Shown piece by piece: positions 1-8,117 of a stretch of DNA of 64,000 nucleotides. The stretch's first letter is position 1. Each line of letters starts with the position of its first letter. Location of the stretch: NCBI GenBank assembly GCA_020353195.1, contig CP070691.1:2163344-2227343 (forward strand), given 5' to 3'. Position numbers and translations under genes: made by a program. This DNA is from Phycisphaerales bacterium (GTDB lineage Bacteria; Planctomycetota; Phycisphaerae; UBA1845). The notes beneath the pieces are model-generated. The model saw only the letters and a list, made by a program, of their open reading frames with translations. It did no database searches and had not been told where the DNA came from.

Positions 1-759
1 AAACCGAAGGAACCGATTGATCCTCGCCAGGCACTGGACCTGGAGCCCGAGCAACTCCCCCGCCACATCGCCATCATCATGGACGGCAACGGGCGGTGGG
101 CGAAGCAGCGAAACCTGCCCCGGATTCGCGGACACGAGCAAGGCGTGCAGGCGGTTCGGGCGGCGACCACCGACTGCGCCCGCCTGGGGCTGGAGGCCCT
201 GACGCTGTTCAGCTTCAGCGCCGAGAACTGGAAGCGGCCCAAGCAGGAAGTCGACTTCCTGATGCAGATGTGCCGGCGGTACCTAGTCGCCGAGCGGGAC
301 GAGCTCATGGAGAATAACATCCGCCTGATCCATGTCGGGCGACGAGAGGGGCTCCCCGACGCCGTTCTCCACGAGCTGGACATCACGGTTGAGCTGTCGC
401 AACGCAACACCGGCCTGAAGGTCGGCCTGGCTTTGAACTACGGATCGCGCTCCGAACTCGTGGACGCGGTCAGGAAGATCGTCCGCCGCGCCCAGGACGG
501 AGAACTCTCGGTCGACCGGATCGATGAGGGCACGATCACCGATGCCCTGTACACTGCCGGGCTGCCGGACCCGGATCTATTGATTCGGACTGCGTCGGAA
601 TACCGAATCAGCAACTTCTTGCTCTGGCAGATCAGTTACGCCGAGTTGTATGTCACCGACGTGCTGTGGCCAGACTTTCGCACGGAGCATCTTCTCGCGG
701 CGATCAAGGAGTACGCCCGCCGCGAACGCCGCTTCGGCGACGTGGGCGAGTCAGGTTGA
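1..759 (+). CDS. uppS: Isoprenyl transferase (undecaprenyl diphosphate synthase), 5' end missing
   Basis: The reading frame is open from base 1, so the gene begins outside the window and 252 codons are seen. It would condense isopentenyl diphosphate onto farnesyl diphosphate to make the C55 lipid carrier for peptidoglycan and O-antigen assembly. The family signature MDGNGRWAK lies near visible residue 27, with the catalytic Asp in it. The substrate-binding motif NYGSRSE and the C-terminal block RISNFLLWQ are present. The usual RTSGE part of that block reads RTASE here. An internal ATG at base 79 lies inside the conserved motif and cannot be the true start, because the residues PRHIAII before it also belong to the family. 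The downstream neighbour is unrelated, an ECF sigma factor after about 350 bp. Confidence 0.95.
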   Translation, partial: KPKEPIDPRQALDLEPEQLPRHIAIIMDGNGRWAKQRNLPRIRGHEQGVQAVRAATTDCARLGLEALTLFSFSAENWKRPKQEVDFLMQMCRRYLVAERDELMENNIRLIHVGRREGLPDAVLHELDITVELSQRNTGLKVGLALNYGSRSELVDAVRKIVRRAQDGELSVDRIDEGTITDALYTAGLPDPDLLIRTASEYRISNFLLWQISYAELYVTDVLWPDFRTEHLLAAIKEYARRERRFGDVGESG

Positions 760-1107
760 TGCATCGCATCCAGCCGTTCGGCGACACACCGTTACCGGTA
801 GAGTAAGCCGGCGCAGCCCCGGGCCGGCACGCTTGGCAGACGAGTCAAACACACCTCACCGCCCCTTCCTCGCGTAATCGCCCCACTGCCGCCGAATCCG
901 GTACCCATTCTCGTCACTTCTTGGGCACGGCGCTGTATACAAGAAGGACATCGTGAAATCCCCGCGCCGGCGACACCGTACGGTGAGGTGGCCATCGTCC
1001 GTCCGGGTCGAGATGATCCCCGTGGCGGGAGCGCAGGGAAAGGGAATGTTCGCCTAAACGGATCGTCTGCTTCAAGCGTCTAGCAGGTGTGAACACGGGA
1101 GTTTCTG
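760..1107 (+). other. Intergenic region before the sigma factor
   Basis: No convincing gene in this 348-bp stretch: open frames on either strand are arginine-rich and match nothing I know. It probably holds the uppS 3' end signal, though I see no clear hairpin with a T-run, and the promoter of the sigma factor (see 1042-1067). Confidence 0.5.
1042..1067 (+). promoter_or_regulatory. Possible ECF-type promoter for the sigma operon
   Basis: GGGAAT at 1042-1047 and CGTC at 1064-1067 are 16 bp apart. This resembles the GGAAC-N16-CGTC pattern of ECF sigma promoters and would fit autoregulation of the sigma gene at 1108. Such short patterns occur by chance in GC-rich DNA, so it is only a candidate. 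Confidence 0.3.
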
Positions 1108-1731
1108 TTGAACGCGGTGGACGTAGTGCCATCCGATTCGGGCCCCGCGAACCCTCCCCCGTCGGACAAGGCTGGCGACCCAAGTACGGCGCAGGGGCCC
1201 CGGCTGCTGGACGAAGTCTATGCGCAACGTAACGTGCTCGTTCGACTGGCCTATCGCTTCTGCTGGAACAGGGATGATGCCGAAGACGCCGTCCAGCACG
1301 CCCTGGTTCTGGCCACACGGAAACAGCATCAGCTGGCCGACCGGAGCAAGCTGTGGTCGTGGGTGCAGTCGATCGTCGTGCGACAGTGTCATAGCCTTCT
1401 GCGGCGCCGGGCGCGCCAGCGAAAAGCGGAAACGATCGACGGAGCCAAGCTCGAAGCGTCGTCAACCAACGCTTCACCGACAACCAAGCTCCTTCGCCGC
1501 GAATTCACCGAACTTGTCAAACGGATGGTGGCCACCCTGCCCGACCGGCAGCAGACGGCCATCGTTCTCCGCCATCTGGAAGGCATGAGCTACCGTGAAA
1601 TCGCACAGTTGATGGGCCTCAGCGAAAGCACGGCCCGTGTGCAAGTACACAATGCCCGTGAGTCGCTTCGTCAAGCGATCCTCGCGGAACATCCGGAATG
1701 GGCGCTGGACGACAAGAGGGGCTCTGCGTGA
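1108..1731 (+). CDS. RNA polymerase sigma factor, ECF subfamily
   Basis: A 207-residue sigma-70 family protein. Region 2 spans about residues 36-103, with RLAYRFCWNRDDAEDAVQ as the helix that meets core polymerase and the -10 element. Region 4 spans about 133-190 and contains the HTH GMSYREIAQLMGLSESTAR that reads the -35. There is no region 1 or 3, as in ECF factors. The start is a TTG with GGGAG seven bases upstream. The N-terminal 30 residues are Pro/Ser-rich and poorly conserved. It is followed after three bases by an anti-sigma factor gene, the usual arrangement for a membrane-controlled sigma factor. The signal it answers to is unknown. The secretin-N protein downstream is a likely target or partner. 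Confidence 0.9.
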   Translation: MNAVDVVPSDSGPANPPPSDKAGDPSTAQGPRLLDEVYAQRNVLVRLAYRFCWNRDDAEDAVQHALVLATRKQHQLADRSKLWSWVQSIVVRQCHSLLRRRARQRKAETIDGAKLEASSTNASPTTKLLRREFTELVKRMVATLPDRQQTAIVLRHLEGMSYREIAQLMGLSESTARVQVHNARESLRQAILAEHPEWALDDKRGSA

Positions 1732-1734
1732 ACG

Positions 1735-2277
1735 ATGAATTGCCAAGAGGCGAAACAACGCTGGCATGACCGTTGCGACGGGTTCCTGTCGTCACGCGAC
1801 GAAGCCGCGCTGGCAGCGCACATGCAAGCCTGCGAGGCATGCCGCCGCCATCACGCACAAATGGATGAGATGAACCAGGCCCTGTCCGCCCTTCGGGCGG
1901 ATACCGAGGCGATCGGGACCCTGGACGAAGTCCCAAAAGACCGCGCTTCGGGCCGCTTTCACCCACGCCCGGCGCGGTTCGTATTCCGCCGGATCAGTCA
2001 GATGGCAGCTGCTCTGGCTCTGTTCCTCGGTGCCGGATGGTACTTGGCCCATAACGAGGAACCGACGGCTTTGCAGGAGAACGCGCCGATTCACCAACCT
2101 GGACTCGGTGTGGCGGAGGCGCCGATCGGCCCCGTCACACGTCCGCGCGTCGTTGTCTCCGAATGCAATCAGGCAGACTGCATCGCAGTGCCTCAGCATA
2201 CGTCTCAGCCCAAGGTGCATCTGTTCCGGTTGTACCGGGTGGTTCAGCCGATGGAGGAGCCACCCTCAGAGTTGTAG
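1735..2277 (+). CDS. Zinc-finger anti-sigma factor, single-pass membrane protein
   Basis: A 180-residue protein whose N-terminus carries the ZAS-type signature H-x3-C-x2-C (H29, C33, C36, in HMQACEACRRH), which binds zinc and holds ECF sigma factors. A hydrophobic segment at about residues 89-105 is the only membrane span. The remaining 75 residues would lie outside the cytoplasm and include two cysteines in a stretch reading SECNQADC, so redox sensing is possible but not shown. It begins three bases after the sigma stop codon, which suggests translational coupling. By analogy with this family it keeps the sigma factor inactive at the membrane until a signal arrives. Confidence 0.85.
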   Translation: MNCQEAKQRWHDRCDGFLSSRDEAALAAHMQACEACRRHHAQMDEMNQALSALRADTEAIGTLDEVPKDRASGRFHPRPARFVFRRISQMAAALALFLGAGWYLAHNEEPTALQENAPIHQPGLGVAEAPIGPVTRPRVVVSECNQADCIAVPQHTSQPKVHLFRLYRVVQPMEEPPSEL

Positions 2278-2318
2278 ATGCGTCGATTCGGAAAAGAACG
2301 GATACAGGAGATCATCTC

Positions 2319-3341
2319 ATGATGCACACACGCTTAAGTTGGATAGTGGGCTTACCGCTGCTTATGGCGATGGTCCACCCCCTGCGTGCGGATCAGCCAA
2401 AGGCCGGACAGCAGAAGGCTCAACCACAGGAACCGGCTCCGGCGGCTGCGCAACCTGAAGAGCAGATACAAATGAAGATCTACGCACTGGAGCATGCCGA
2501 TCCGAAGGATGTGGCGAGCCTGCTGTCTCACTCGCTGCAGCTGAAGACGGTGGCCTCAGACGAGTCAAGCCGAAGTGTCATCGTCACCGCCCCGGAGCGG
2601 ATGATTGCCAGGGTCGAGGAGTTGATTGCGGCAATCGACGTCCCACCGCGGACTCCGGCGGCCAAAGAGCTTGCGGAGGAGATGTGGACGAAGGTCTATG
2701 CATTGAAACATGCTGATTCTGACAACGTGGCGAACCTGCTGTCCCACTCGCTCCGCTTGCGGACGGTGGCCTCAGACAAGTCGTCCCGAAGCGTGGTTGT
2801 CACCGCCCCCAAGCGGTTGTCTGCCGAGGTTGAGAGACTGCTCGAGGCGCTCGACGTTCGGCCGCCGGCTCCGAAGAAGGCGCTGTCCCTGCGGCTCGAG
2901 CTCTTCTTCCTCCAGGCCCGGCTCCACGCCGGGGAGAAGGTCGCTCCGGAGCTAGCGGAGGTTCTCAAGCCCGTTGCCTCTGCCCTGGCAGAAAGCGGAA
3001 TCCAACAACCCGTGCTGCTGGCTCCACTCGTGGTTCAAGTCGGCAGCGATGAAGAGTTCACTCAGGAAGGGCTGGTCGCACAGGCGGACGGGATCATCCT
3101 CATTGATGTGAAGGGCGAGGCTGAACGCGGCGAGGCGGATGAAACCGTGAAGCTCGAACTTCGCGCCAGGATGAAAGGACCGATCCGAACCGGGAACCAG
3201 GTCCAGTATCAAAGCGTCTTCGAGCTTAACACCACCCTGACCTTTGCGCTGGGCGACTATGTCGTGCTCGCCGCGGCGCCGGGGCAAACCGATTACGGCG
3301 ACGTCATCGCGCTGGTCGTGCGGGTGACGCCGTCGCAGTAG
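2319..3341 (+). CDS. Secreted protein with two tandem secretin-N (NolW-like) repeats
   Basis: The frame extends upstream, but the ATG at 2319 has GGAG eight bases before it and starts a signal peptide (about residues 1-24, ending LRA), giving 340 residues. After a Pro/Ala/Gln linker come two copies of a secretin-N-like repeat at about 52-108 and 123-180. Each has the core YAL.HAD..(D/N)VA.LLSHSL followed by TVASD.SSRSV(I/V)VTAP. The two copies are alike at DNA level too, so the duplication is fairly recent. The C-terminal 160 residues form an unrecognised beta-rich domain. The pore-forming secretin domain is absent, so this is not itself an outer-membrane channel. In secretins the N-domains form periplasmic rings, so a scaffold or accessory role is a guess. 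It sits 41 bp after the anti-sigma gene and probably in the same operon. Confidence 0.75.
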   Translation: MMHTRLSWIVGLPLLMAMVHPLRADQPKAGQQKAQPQEPAPAAAQPEEQIQMKIYALEHADPKDVASLLSHSLQLKTVASDESSRSVIVTAPERMIARVEELIAAIDVPPRTPAAKELAEEMWTKVYALKHADSDNVANLLSHSLRLRTVASDKSSRSVVVTAPKRLSAEVERLLEALDVRPPAPKKALSLRLELFFLQARLHAGEKVAPELAEVLKPVASALAESGIQQPVLLAPLVVQVGSDEEFTQEGLVAQADGIILIDVKGEAERGEADETVKLELRARMKGPIRTGNQVQYQSVFELNTTLTFALGDYVVLAAAPGQTDYGDVIALVVRVTPSQ

Positions 3342-3400
3342 CCGTAACGTGCCGCTTCGTCGCCGGCCCGGCCTCCTTCATGCCATGCGTCGCCCATGAA

Positions 3401-3976
3401 TCAGGACGACCGCGCGAAAGTGATACTGTCAATGGGCACGTTGTTCTTGCGGCAATAGCCGAAGAGCAGGGTGACGTAACCTTCCTTGACGTGCGGGAGA
3501 TCGGCCAAATCCAGGGTCTGCTGTGCATCGGCGATCCGGCTTTCGTCGGGGCCCTCGATCTCGACGAACGTGCCAAGATACGGCACCTCGTCCAATTCCA
3601 CGCGGCAACCCAGCAGCTCCCACGTTTCGCGACGTTTCTCGATCGTAGATATCAGGATGAAGCCCAGGGCCTCGACGAGCCGGGCGGCGGCTCCGGCGTC
3701 CGAGATCTCCAACTCGACCTCGGGGCGGCACTTGAACCTGCCGGGCAGGCGCGGGCCCTTATAAGTCAGGGTGGACGCCGCCGCGGTGCCGCGATGGACG
3801 GTCAATGACCGAATCCGCAGGACCGAGTCGGCGGCGCGGAACCGCCCATCCGGAGAATCATAGTGCAGGTCGCGCTCGGCGGCTGTGCGGATGAACCTGG
3901 CGCCTGCCTGGCCGAGGCGATCTCGAACCGGGGCCAGCGACGCAACCTTGAGCTTGGCTTCGATCTCAACGGACAT
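3401..3976 (-). CDS. CYTH-domain protein (class IV adenylate cyclase / thiamine-triphosphatase fold)
   Basis: 191 residues, the full length of a single CYTH domain. The signature E-x-E-x-K is at the N-terminus (EIEAKLK), followed by the expected ladder of charged strand residues (LRIRS, LTYKGP, RPEVELEI, VELDEVPYLGTFVEIEGP). CYTH enzymes form an eight-stranded tunnel that binds triphosphates with Mg2+; members are adenylate cyclases, thiamine-triphosphatases or inorganic triphosphatases. The sequence alone does not tell which. It lies 105 bp downstream of the iron operon on the same strand, and a shared transcript is possible though the functions are unrelated. Confidence 0.85.
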   Translation of the reverse strand: MSVEIEAKLKVASLAPVRDRLGQAGARFIRTAAERDLHYDSPDGRFRAADSVLRIRSLTVHRGTAAASTLTYKGPRLPGRFKCRPEVELEISDAGAAARLVEALGFILISTIEKRRETWELLGCRVELDEVPYLGTFVEIEGPDESRIADAQQTLDLADLPHVKEGYVTLLFGYCRKNNVPIDSITFARSS

Positions 3977-4081
3977 CAGCGTTGTCCATGACGGGGCCCG
4001 CAGCCAGCACTCTGGGACGCGCTCCCCGGCCGGTCGCCAACCAGTTGGCGAAACCGGTCCCGCAATGTTCCGAGGCGCGTT

Positions 4082-4267
4082 CTAGCGTCTTTCGGACTCT
4101 GCGTCCAATTGCATTCGCACCGGCTTGGATCGCGCCAGACCGTCCGCTTCCGGGCATCCGCGGCAGGCTGCCCCGGGTCTGCCCCGAACTTGTCGATAGA
4201 CCTGGCGCGTTGCCCAGGTCAGCGCCCCGCCCACGGCCACAACCACAATCAACCACTCCCACCACAT
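4082..4267 (-). CDS. Small FeoB-associated membrane protein with C-x2-C motif
   Basis: 61 residues: one membrane helix (about 4-21, WLIVVVAVGGALTWA) followed by a basic stretch and CRGCP. This matches the FeoB-associated Cys-rich membrane protein family, encoded next to feoB in many bacteria and thought to help Fe2+ import, perhaps like FeoC. AAGGGG lies seven bases before the ATG. The gene follows feoB after 17 bp, so it is almost certainly co-transcribed with it. Only two cysteines remain in the cytoplasmic tail, fewer than in many relatives. Confidence 0.75.
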   Translation of the reverse strand: MWWEWLIVVVAVGGALTWATRQVYRQVRGRPGAACRGCPEADGLARSKPVRMQLDAESERR

Positions 4268-4284
4268 CGTTCGACCCCTTCATC

Positions 4285-6531
4285 TCAAGCCCCCCATCCC
4301 GCAGCCATGCCGATCTGATAGATCGCCACCGCCAGCACGAACGCGAGGCCAACCGTATAGCCCACGGAGAACAGTGGCCACTTCCAGTGCCCGGACTCCC
4401 GCCAGGTCATGATCTGGACAGTGATGCACGGCGCGTAGATCATGACGAAGACCATCATGGCGAAGGCTTTGAGCGGGCTCCATGCGGCATCGGCGGCGAG
4501 TCGATCCGGCAGGGATTCGGATTCGCCCGGGTCTACGTCCCCCAGGGCATACGCGACGCCCAACGTACCGACGACTACCTCCTTCGCCGCGAACCCGCCG
4601 ATGAGCGCGATGTTGTCGCGCCAGTCGAAACCAGCCCACCGAGAAGCCCCTTCCAGGGCCGAGCCTGCTCGGCCGGCCAAACTGTGTCTGAGTTGTGCGG
4701 CCCGCCGTTTGCGCGTCAGGTCGCGTTCGGCGTCCGACGTATCAACGGTGCGCGTGGCGGCTTGTCCTTCGGTAGTGGGACTTCCCGCGCCGTCGCTGCC
4801 TGTCTGCAGAGCGGCAATTCGCGCGTCGTGGGCGGTAGCATCCAACTGGGGAAAGTACATCGCCGCCCAAAGAAGGACGCTGGTGGCAAGAATGAGCGTG
4901 CCAGCCTTCTTGACGAACATCCACGTCCGGTTCCACGTGTGCCGCCACACACCACGTAGAGTGGGCACGTGGTAAGTGGGCAGCTCCATGACGAACGGCG
5001 TTGGCTCGCCCCGGACCACGAACCGACGGATGATCCAGGCCGAGCACAACGCAAGCGCCCACGACAGGATCCACAGAAGGAACATCACTCTGGCTTGAGC
5101 CCGGGGGAAGAAGGCCGCGACGAGCATCAGGTAGACCGGCAACTTCGCGCCACAGTTCATCAGCGGAGCGACCAGCATGGTGACCAGACGATCCTCGCGA
5201 TCGGCCAGGACACGCGTGGCCATCACCCCGGGTACGGCACAGCCACCGCCGCCGAGCCCGCCGGAGACGACCATCGCGATGATGCTCTTGCCCTGCAATC
5301 CGAACACTTTCAACGCCCGGTCCAGCACGAACGCCACGCGGGCCATGTAACCGGTGTCTTCCAGCACACAGATGAACGCGAACATGACGACAATCAGGGG
5401 CACAAAACTCATGATGCCGCCGACGCCGCCGATGATTCCGTCCGTCCAGAGAGAATGGACCATGGGCGACGTGCGCTCGATGCCCATAGACGCGGTGGCC
5501 AACCACGCGAAGATCGCGTCCACCACCCCCGTAGGGCTTCGCCCGAACACCCATCGCCACTCGTCCGCGATCTTGAATACCGCCAGGAATAGTGCGTAGA
5601 CCACGCTGGCCAGAATCAACGGACCGAGCAACCGGTGACACACAACGGCGTCAATCCGGTCGGTCATGCGGCGGCGCGAGAGGTCCTGGTGAGTGACGCA
5701 CTCGCGAATGACGCCCGATGCAAAGCCGTAACGGGCCTCGGCAACGACCTCCTCGGCCAGTTCGTCGAAGTGACGCTCTATGGCATTGATGGATTCTGTG
5801 GCCGATCGCTCGATCGCCCCGGCGTTCCGGGCGTGACGGCGGACGGCGGCGACGATCTCCTCGTCCTTCTCGATAAGCTTGATCGCCACCCACCGTGGAG
5901 GATATCGCGCCGCCAGGCCGGGATCGCCCGCGACCACCGCCGTCAGGGCGTCGACCTCCTCGTCAACTCCGTGCCCGTAGGTGACTCGCCGGACCGTCAC
6001 CCGCTCAGGCTGTCGGGCCACGCCGCGGCACACGTTGACCAGGTCGGTGATTCCCCGACCACGGTTGCCGATCGTTTCCGTCACGGGCACACCCAGGATC
6101 GCCGACATCTTCTCCGCATCAATGATCAGCCCGCGCCTGCGGGCCACGTCAATCATGTTCAGGGCGATGACCAGCGGAAGTTCCATCTCCATCAACTGCG
6201 TGACGAGATACAGGTTCCGCTCAAGGTTCGAGGCGTCGACAACGTCGACGACGACGTCCGGCCTTTCGTGGATCAGGACGGTGCGGGCGACCACTTCGTC
6301 GGCGGAGTGAGCAGTCAGCGAGTAGGTCCCGGGCAGATCGACCACGGTCATGTCGCCCCCGTTGCATCGGACGCGACCTTCGCGGCGCTCGACGGTGACG
6401 CCGGGGTAATTGCCGACCTTGAGGTTGGCCCCGGTCAGCGCGTTGAACAGCGACGTCTTTCCAGAGTTGGGGTTCCCGGCAATCGCCGCACGCAACACCG
6501 CGCGGCCAGGTTGTGTCTCGATGATAGCCAT
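4285..6531 (-). CDS. feoB: Ferrous iron transport protein B
   Basis: 748 residues, normal for FeoB. The N-terminal G domain shows G1 GNPNSGKTS (residues 19-27), the switch region with NYPGVTVE, G3 DLPGTYSL and G4 NMID, followed by the helical GDI-like domain. The C-terminal half has the two Gate blocks of the permease, with motifs such as GGVGGIMSFVPLIVVMF, GCAVPG and NCGAKLPVY, and the late motif FAAKEVVVGT. It imports Fe2+ across the inner membrane. A hydrophilic insert of about 70 residues, rich in Gly, Thr and Arg, precedes the last conserved block. The start lies 10 bp after the Fur-FeoA stop with no good ribosome site, which suggests translational coupling. Confidence 0.97.
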   Translation of the reverse strand: MAIIETQPGRAVLRAAIAGNPNSGKTSLFNALTGANLKVGNYPGVTVERREGRVRCNGGDMTVVDLPGTYSLTAHSADEVVARTVLIHERPDVVVDVVDASNLERNLYLVTQLMEMELPLVIALNMIDVARRRGLIIDAEKMSAILGVPVTETIGNRGRGITDLVNVCRGVARQPERVTVRRVTYGHGVDEEVDALTAVVAGDPGLAARYPPRWVAIKLIEKDEEIVAAVRRHARNAGAIERSATESINAIERHFDELAEEVVAEARYGFASGVIRECVTHQDLSRRRMTDRIDAVVCHRLLGPLILASVVYALFLAVFKIADEWRWVFGRSPTGVVDAIFAWLATASMGIERTSPMVHSLWTDGIIGGVGGIMSFVPLIVVMFAFICVLEDTGYMARVAFVLDRALKVFGLQGKSIIAMVVSGGLGGGGCAVPGVMATRVLADREDRLVTMLVAPLMNCGAKLPVYLMLVAAFFPRAQARVMFLLWILSWALALCSAWIIRRFVVRGEPTPFVMELPTYHVPTLRGVWRHTWNRTWMFVKKAGTLILATSVLLWAAMYFPQLDATAHDARIAALQTGSDGAGSPTTEGQAATRTVDTSDAERDLTRKRRAAQLRHSLAGRAGSALEGASRWAGFDWRDNIALIGGFAAKEVVVGTLGVAYALGDVDPGESESLPDRLAADAAWSPLKAFAMMVFVMIYAPCITVQIMTWRESGHWKWPLFSVGYTVGLAFVLAVAIYQIGMAAGWGA

Positions 6532-6541
6532 GGAAGTGCTA

Positions 6542-7498
6542 TTACGGCTCGACCAGGATTCGGCTGGCCTCCTCCTTGCGGATGGCCAGGTAGTAGCCCT
6601 TCACCGTCACCTCGATCGGGTCGCCCAGCGGGGCCACACGCTCAACGAACACGGTTGCGCCCCGCGTGATCCCCATCTCCAACAGCCGATGGCGCGTCGG
6701 CCCATGCCCGCAAACCCGCACGATGCGTCCGGACCGACCCACTCCCAACCCGGTCAGCGGGACCACGCCCCGGCGCCCCGCTGCCTCGGGGAGCCGCCCC
6801 GCCCGGACGGAGACGCGCTCCATGACTCCACGGTTCACCGCGATTCGAGATTGGTCCACGGCAATGATGGCCCCTGCGTCCGAGTTGACGCACAAGACCT
6901 CAACCCGCGCCCCTTTCCTCAGCCCCATGCCGGTCAACCGCTTAAGCTCCTCCCCTTCCAGTTCCATCCCGACGACATGCAGCTCCTCACCTACGCCTGC
7001 AGACGACAGCGCGAACACTGCAGGACGACCGGAGAGGCATTGCGGGCACAGACCCCGCAATTGGGTTTGGCCCTGAAGGATTCGGAACCCGGTGGTTTGC
7101 TCGACGTGGCGAGGCCATTGCCGCATCGGCAGGTCGATTTCACTGATCCGCCCGCACCGGACGCAGATCACATGGTCGTGATGACGCAGAAGATGGACGT
7201 GCTCGTAGCGCACCGGCTGATCGTCGGTCCGGATCGCCCACACCAGCCCGTAGTGCACGAACGACTCCAGCGTCTCCGAGGCAAAGCCGGACTCCATCGG
7301 GCGGCCGGCGCGCCGAAGGTCCCCGATAATCTCTTCAACAGTGAAATGCCCCTCGCGGCGAAGGACCGCTCGCAAGAGATCAATCCTGGCGTCGGTCCGG
7401 CCATACCCGTCCTGCTCGAAGATCCGCTCGTAGTCGCGCGCGATCTTGTCGTGGATGTCAACGAGGTCGAAAGAGCTGAATCCGGGTACGGAGGGCAT
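6542..7498 (-). CDS. Fur-family regulator fused to two FeoA domains
   Basis: 318 residues in three parts. Residues 13-155 are a Fur-type repressor: winged helix (DARIDLLRAVLRREGHFTVEE), the metal-site run YEHVHLLRHHDHVICVRC with C112-x2-C115, and the second zinc pair C151-x2-C154. Residues about 160-233 and 245-316 are each an FeoA (SH3-like) domain. Both carry the typical pattern of a conserved L..MG...G..V core, for example LTGMGLRKGARVEVL and LLEMGITRGATVFVERV. The ATG at 7498 has AAGGA seven bases upstream; a longer in-frame start at 7567 would overlap the upstream gene. Stand-alone FeoA normally binds FeoB and helps Fe2+ uptake. No separate feoA is present, so this protein probably supplies that role and also senses iron. 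It lies between dtxR and feoB. Confidence 0.88.
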   Translation of the reverse strand: MPSVPGFSSFDLVDIHDKIARDYERIFEQDGYGRTDARIDLLRAVLRREGHFTVEEIIGDLRRAGRPMESGFASETLESFVHYGLVWAIRTDDQPVRYEHVHLLRHHDHVICVRCGRISEIDLPMRQWPRHVEQTTGFRILQGQTQLRGLCPQCLSGRPAVFALSSAGVGEELHVVGMELEGEELKRLTGMGLRKGARVEVLCVNSDAGAIIAVDQSRIAVNRGVMERVSVRAGRLPEAAGRRGVVPLTGLGVGRSGRIVRVCGHGPTRHRLLEMGITRGATVFVERVAPLGDPIEVTVKGYYLAIRKEEASRILVEP

Positions 7499-7559
7499 GC
7501 CATCATCCTTCGAGACAGAAACCCGCGTCGGCCTGCGTGATATCGCGACCGCCCACCGC

Positions 7560-8117
7560 CTACGCATCGGGCTGCTGTTTCTCCTCGGCGCGCATCTCGC
7601 TCACGCCATCGGGATCATAGGCAGGCTGCGAATCGGGGCCGCCAGCGCGCGACGCCTTGCACTTGACCCACGCGCCCAGAAACTCCTTCGCCCGCGGATC
7701 GTCGGACTCGACGAAGTGCAGGAACCGTGCCAGCTGCCGGGAGGTGCGGGGGCCCACAAGGTGCTCGATCTTACACGTATCGACTTCCGCAGCTTCCTCC
7801 GGCACGCCGAGCACGTCACAGAAGAACTTGTGGATCAGGCGCTTCTTCCCCACAACGGCGGTGGCGATAGCCTCGCCCCTGTCCGAAAGTCGAAGGAAGC
7901 GATTCTCGTCCTCCTCGACCAACCCCTTTTCCCTGAGGGTCTTCAACGTGAGCGAGGCGCTGCCGCGGGTGATGTTCAACGTCCTGGCGACGTCCGAGAC
8001 CCGGGCGTATCCGTTACGCTCCAACAAGGTCGCGATCGCCACGATGTGGTGAGCGGCTGAGTGAGTGACCACATTCGTGTCGAACCTCTTCCAGATGTCG
8101 GGGGGTTCTGAGTCCAT
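7560..8117 (-). CDS. DtxR/MntR-family metal-dependent repressor
   Basis: 185 residues. An N-terminal winged helix (about 15-75; YARVSDVARTLNITRGSASLTLKTLREKGLV is spread over its recognition region) is followed by the dimer and metal domain with the family metal-ligand run E-x2-E-x2-D-x-C-x2-E-H (EEAAEVDTCKIEH). It would bind Fe2+ or Mn2+ and repress metal-uptake genes. The last 40 residues are a charged tail with no SH3 domain. It is the first gene of the feo operon, 61 bp before the Fur-FeoA fusion, so it most likely represses its own operon. Confidence 0.88.
   Translation of the reverse strand: MDSEPPDIWKRFDTNVVTHSAAHHIVAIATLLERNGYARVSDVARTLNITRGSASLTLKTLREKGLVEEDENRFLRLSDRGEAIATAVVGKKRLIHKFFCDVLGVPEEAAEVDTCKIEHLVGPRTSRQLARFLHFVESDDPRAKEFLGAWVKCKASRAGGPDSQPAYDPDGVSEMRAEEKQQPDA

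Noticed and set aside
930-937. The low-interest entry near the sigma gene
   Set aside because: No specific signal could be shown there; it should be read only as a marker that 760-1040 is unexplained.
5635-6669. Long open frame on the plus strand opposite feoB
   Set aside because: A shadow of the GC-rich feoB gene; the sequence is His/Arg/Asp-rich with no ribosome site or family match.
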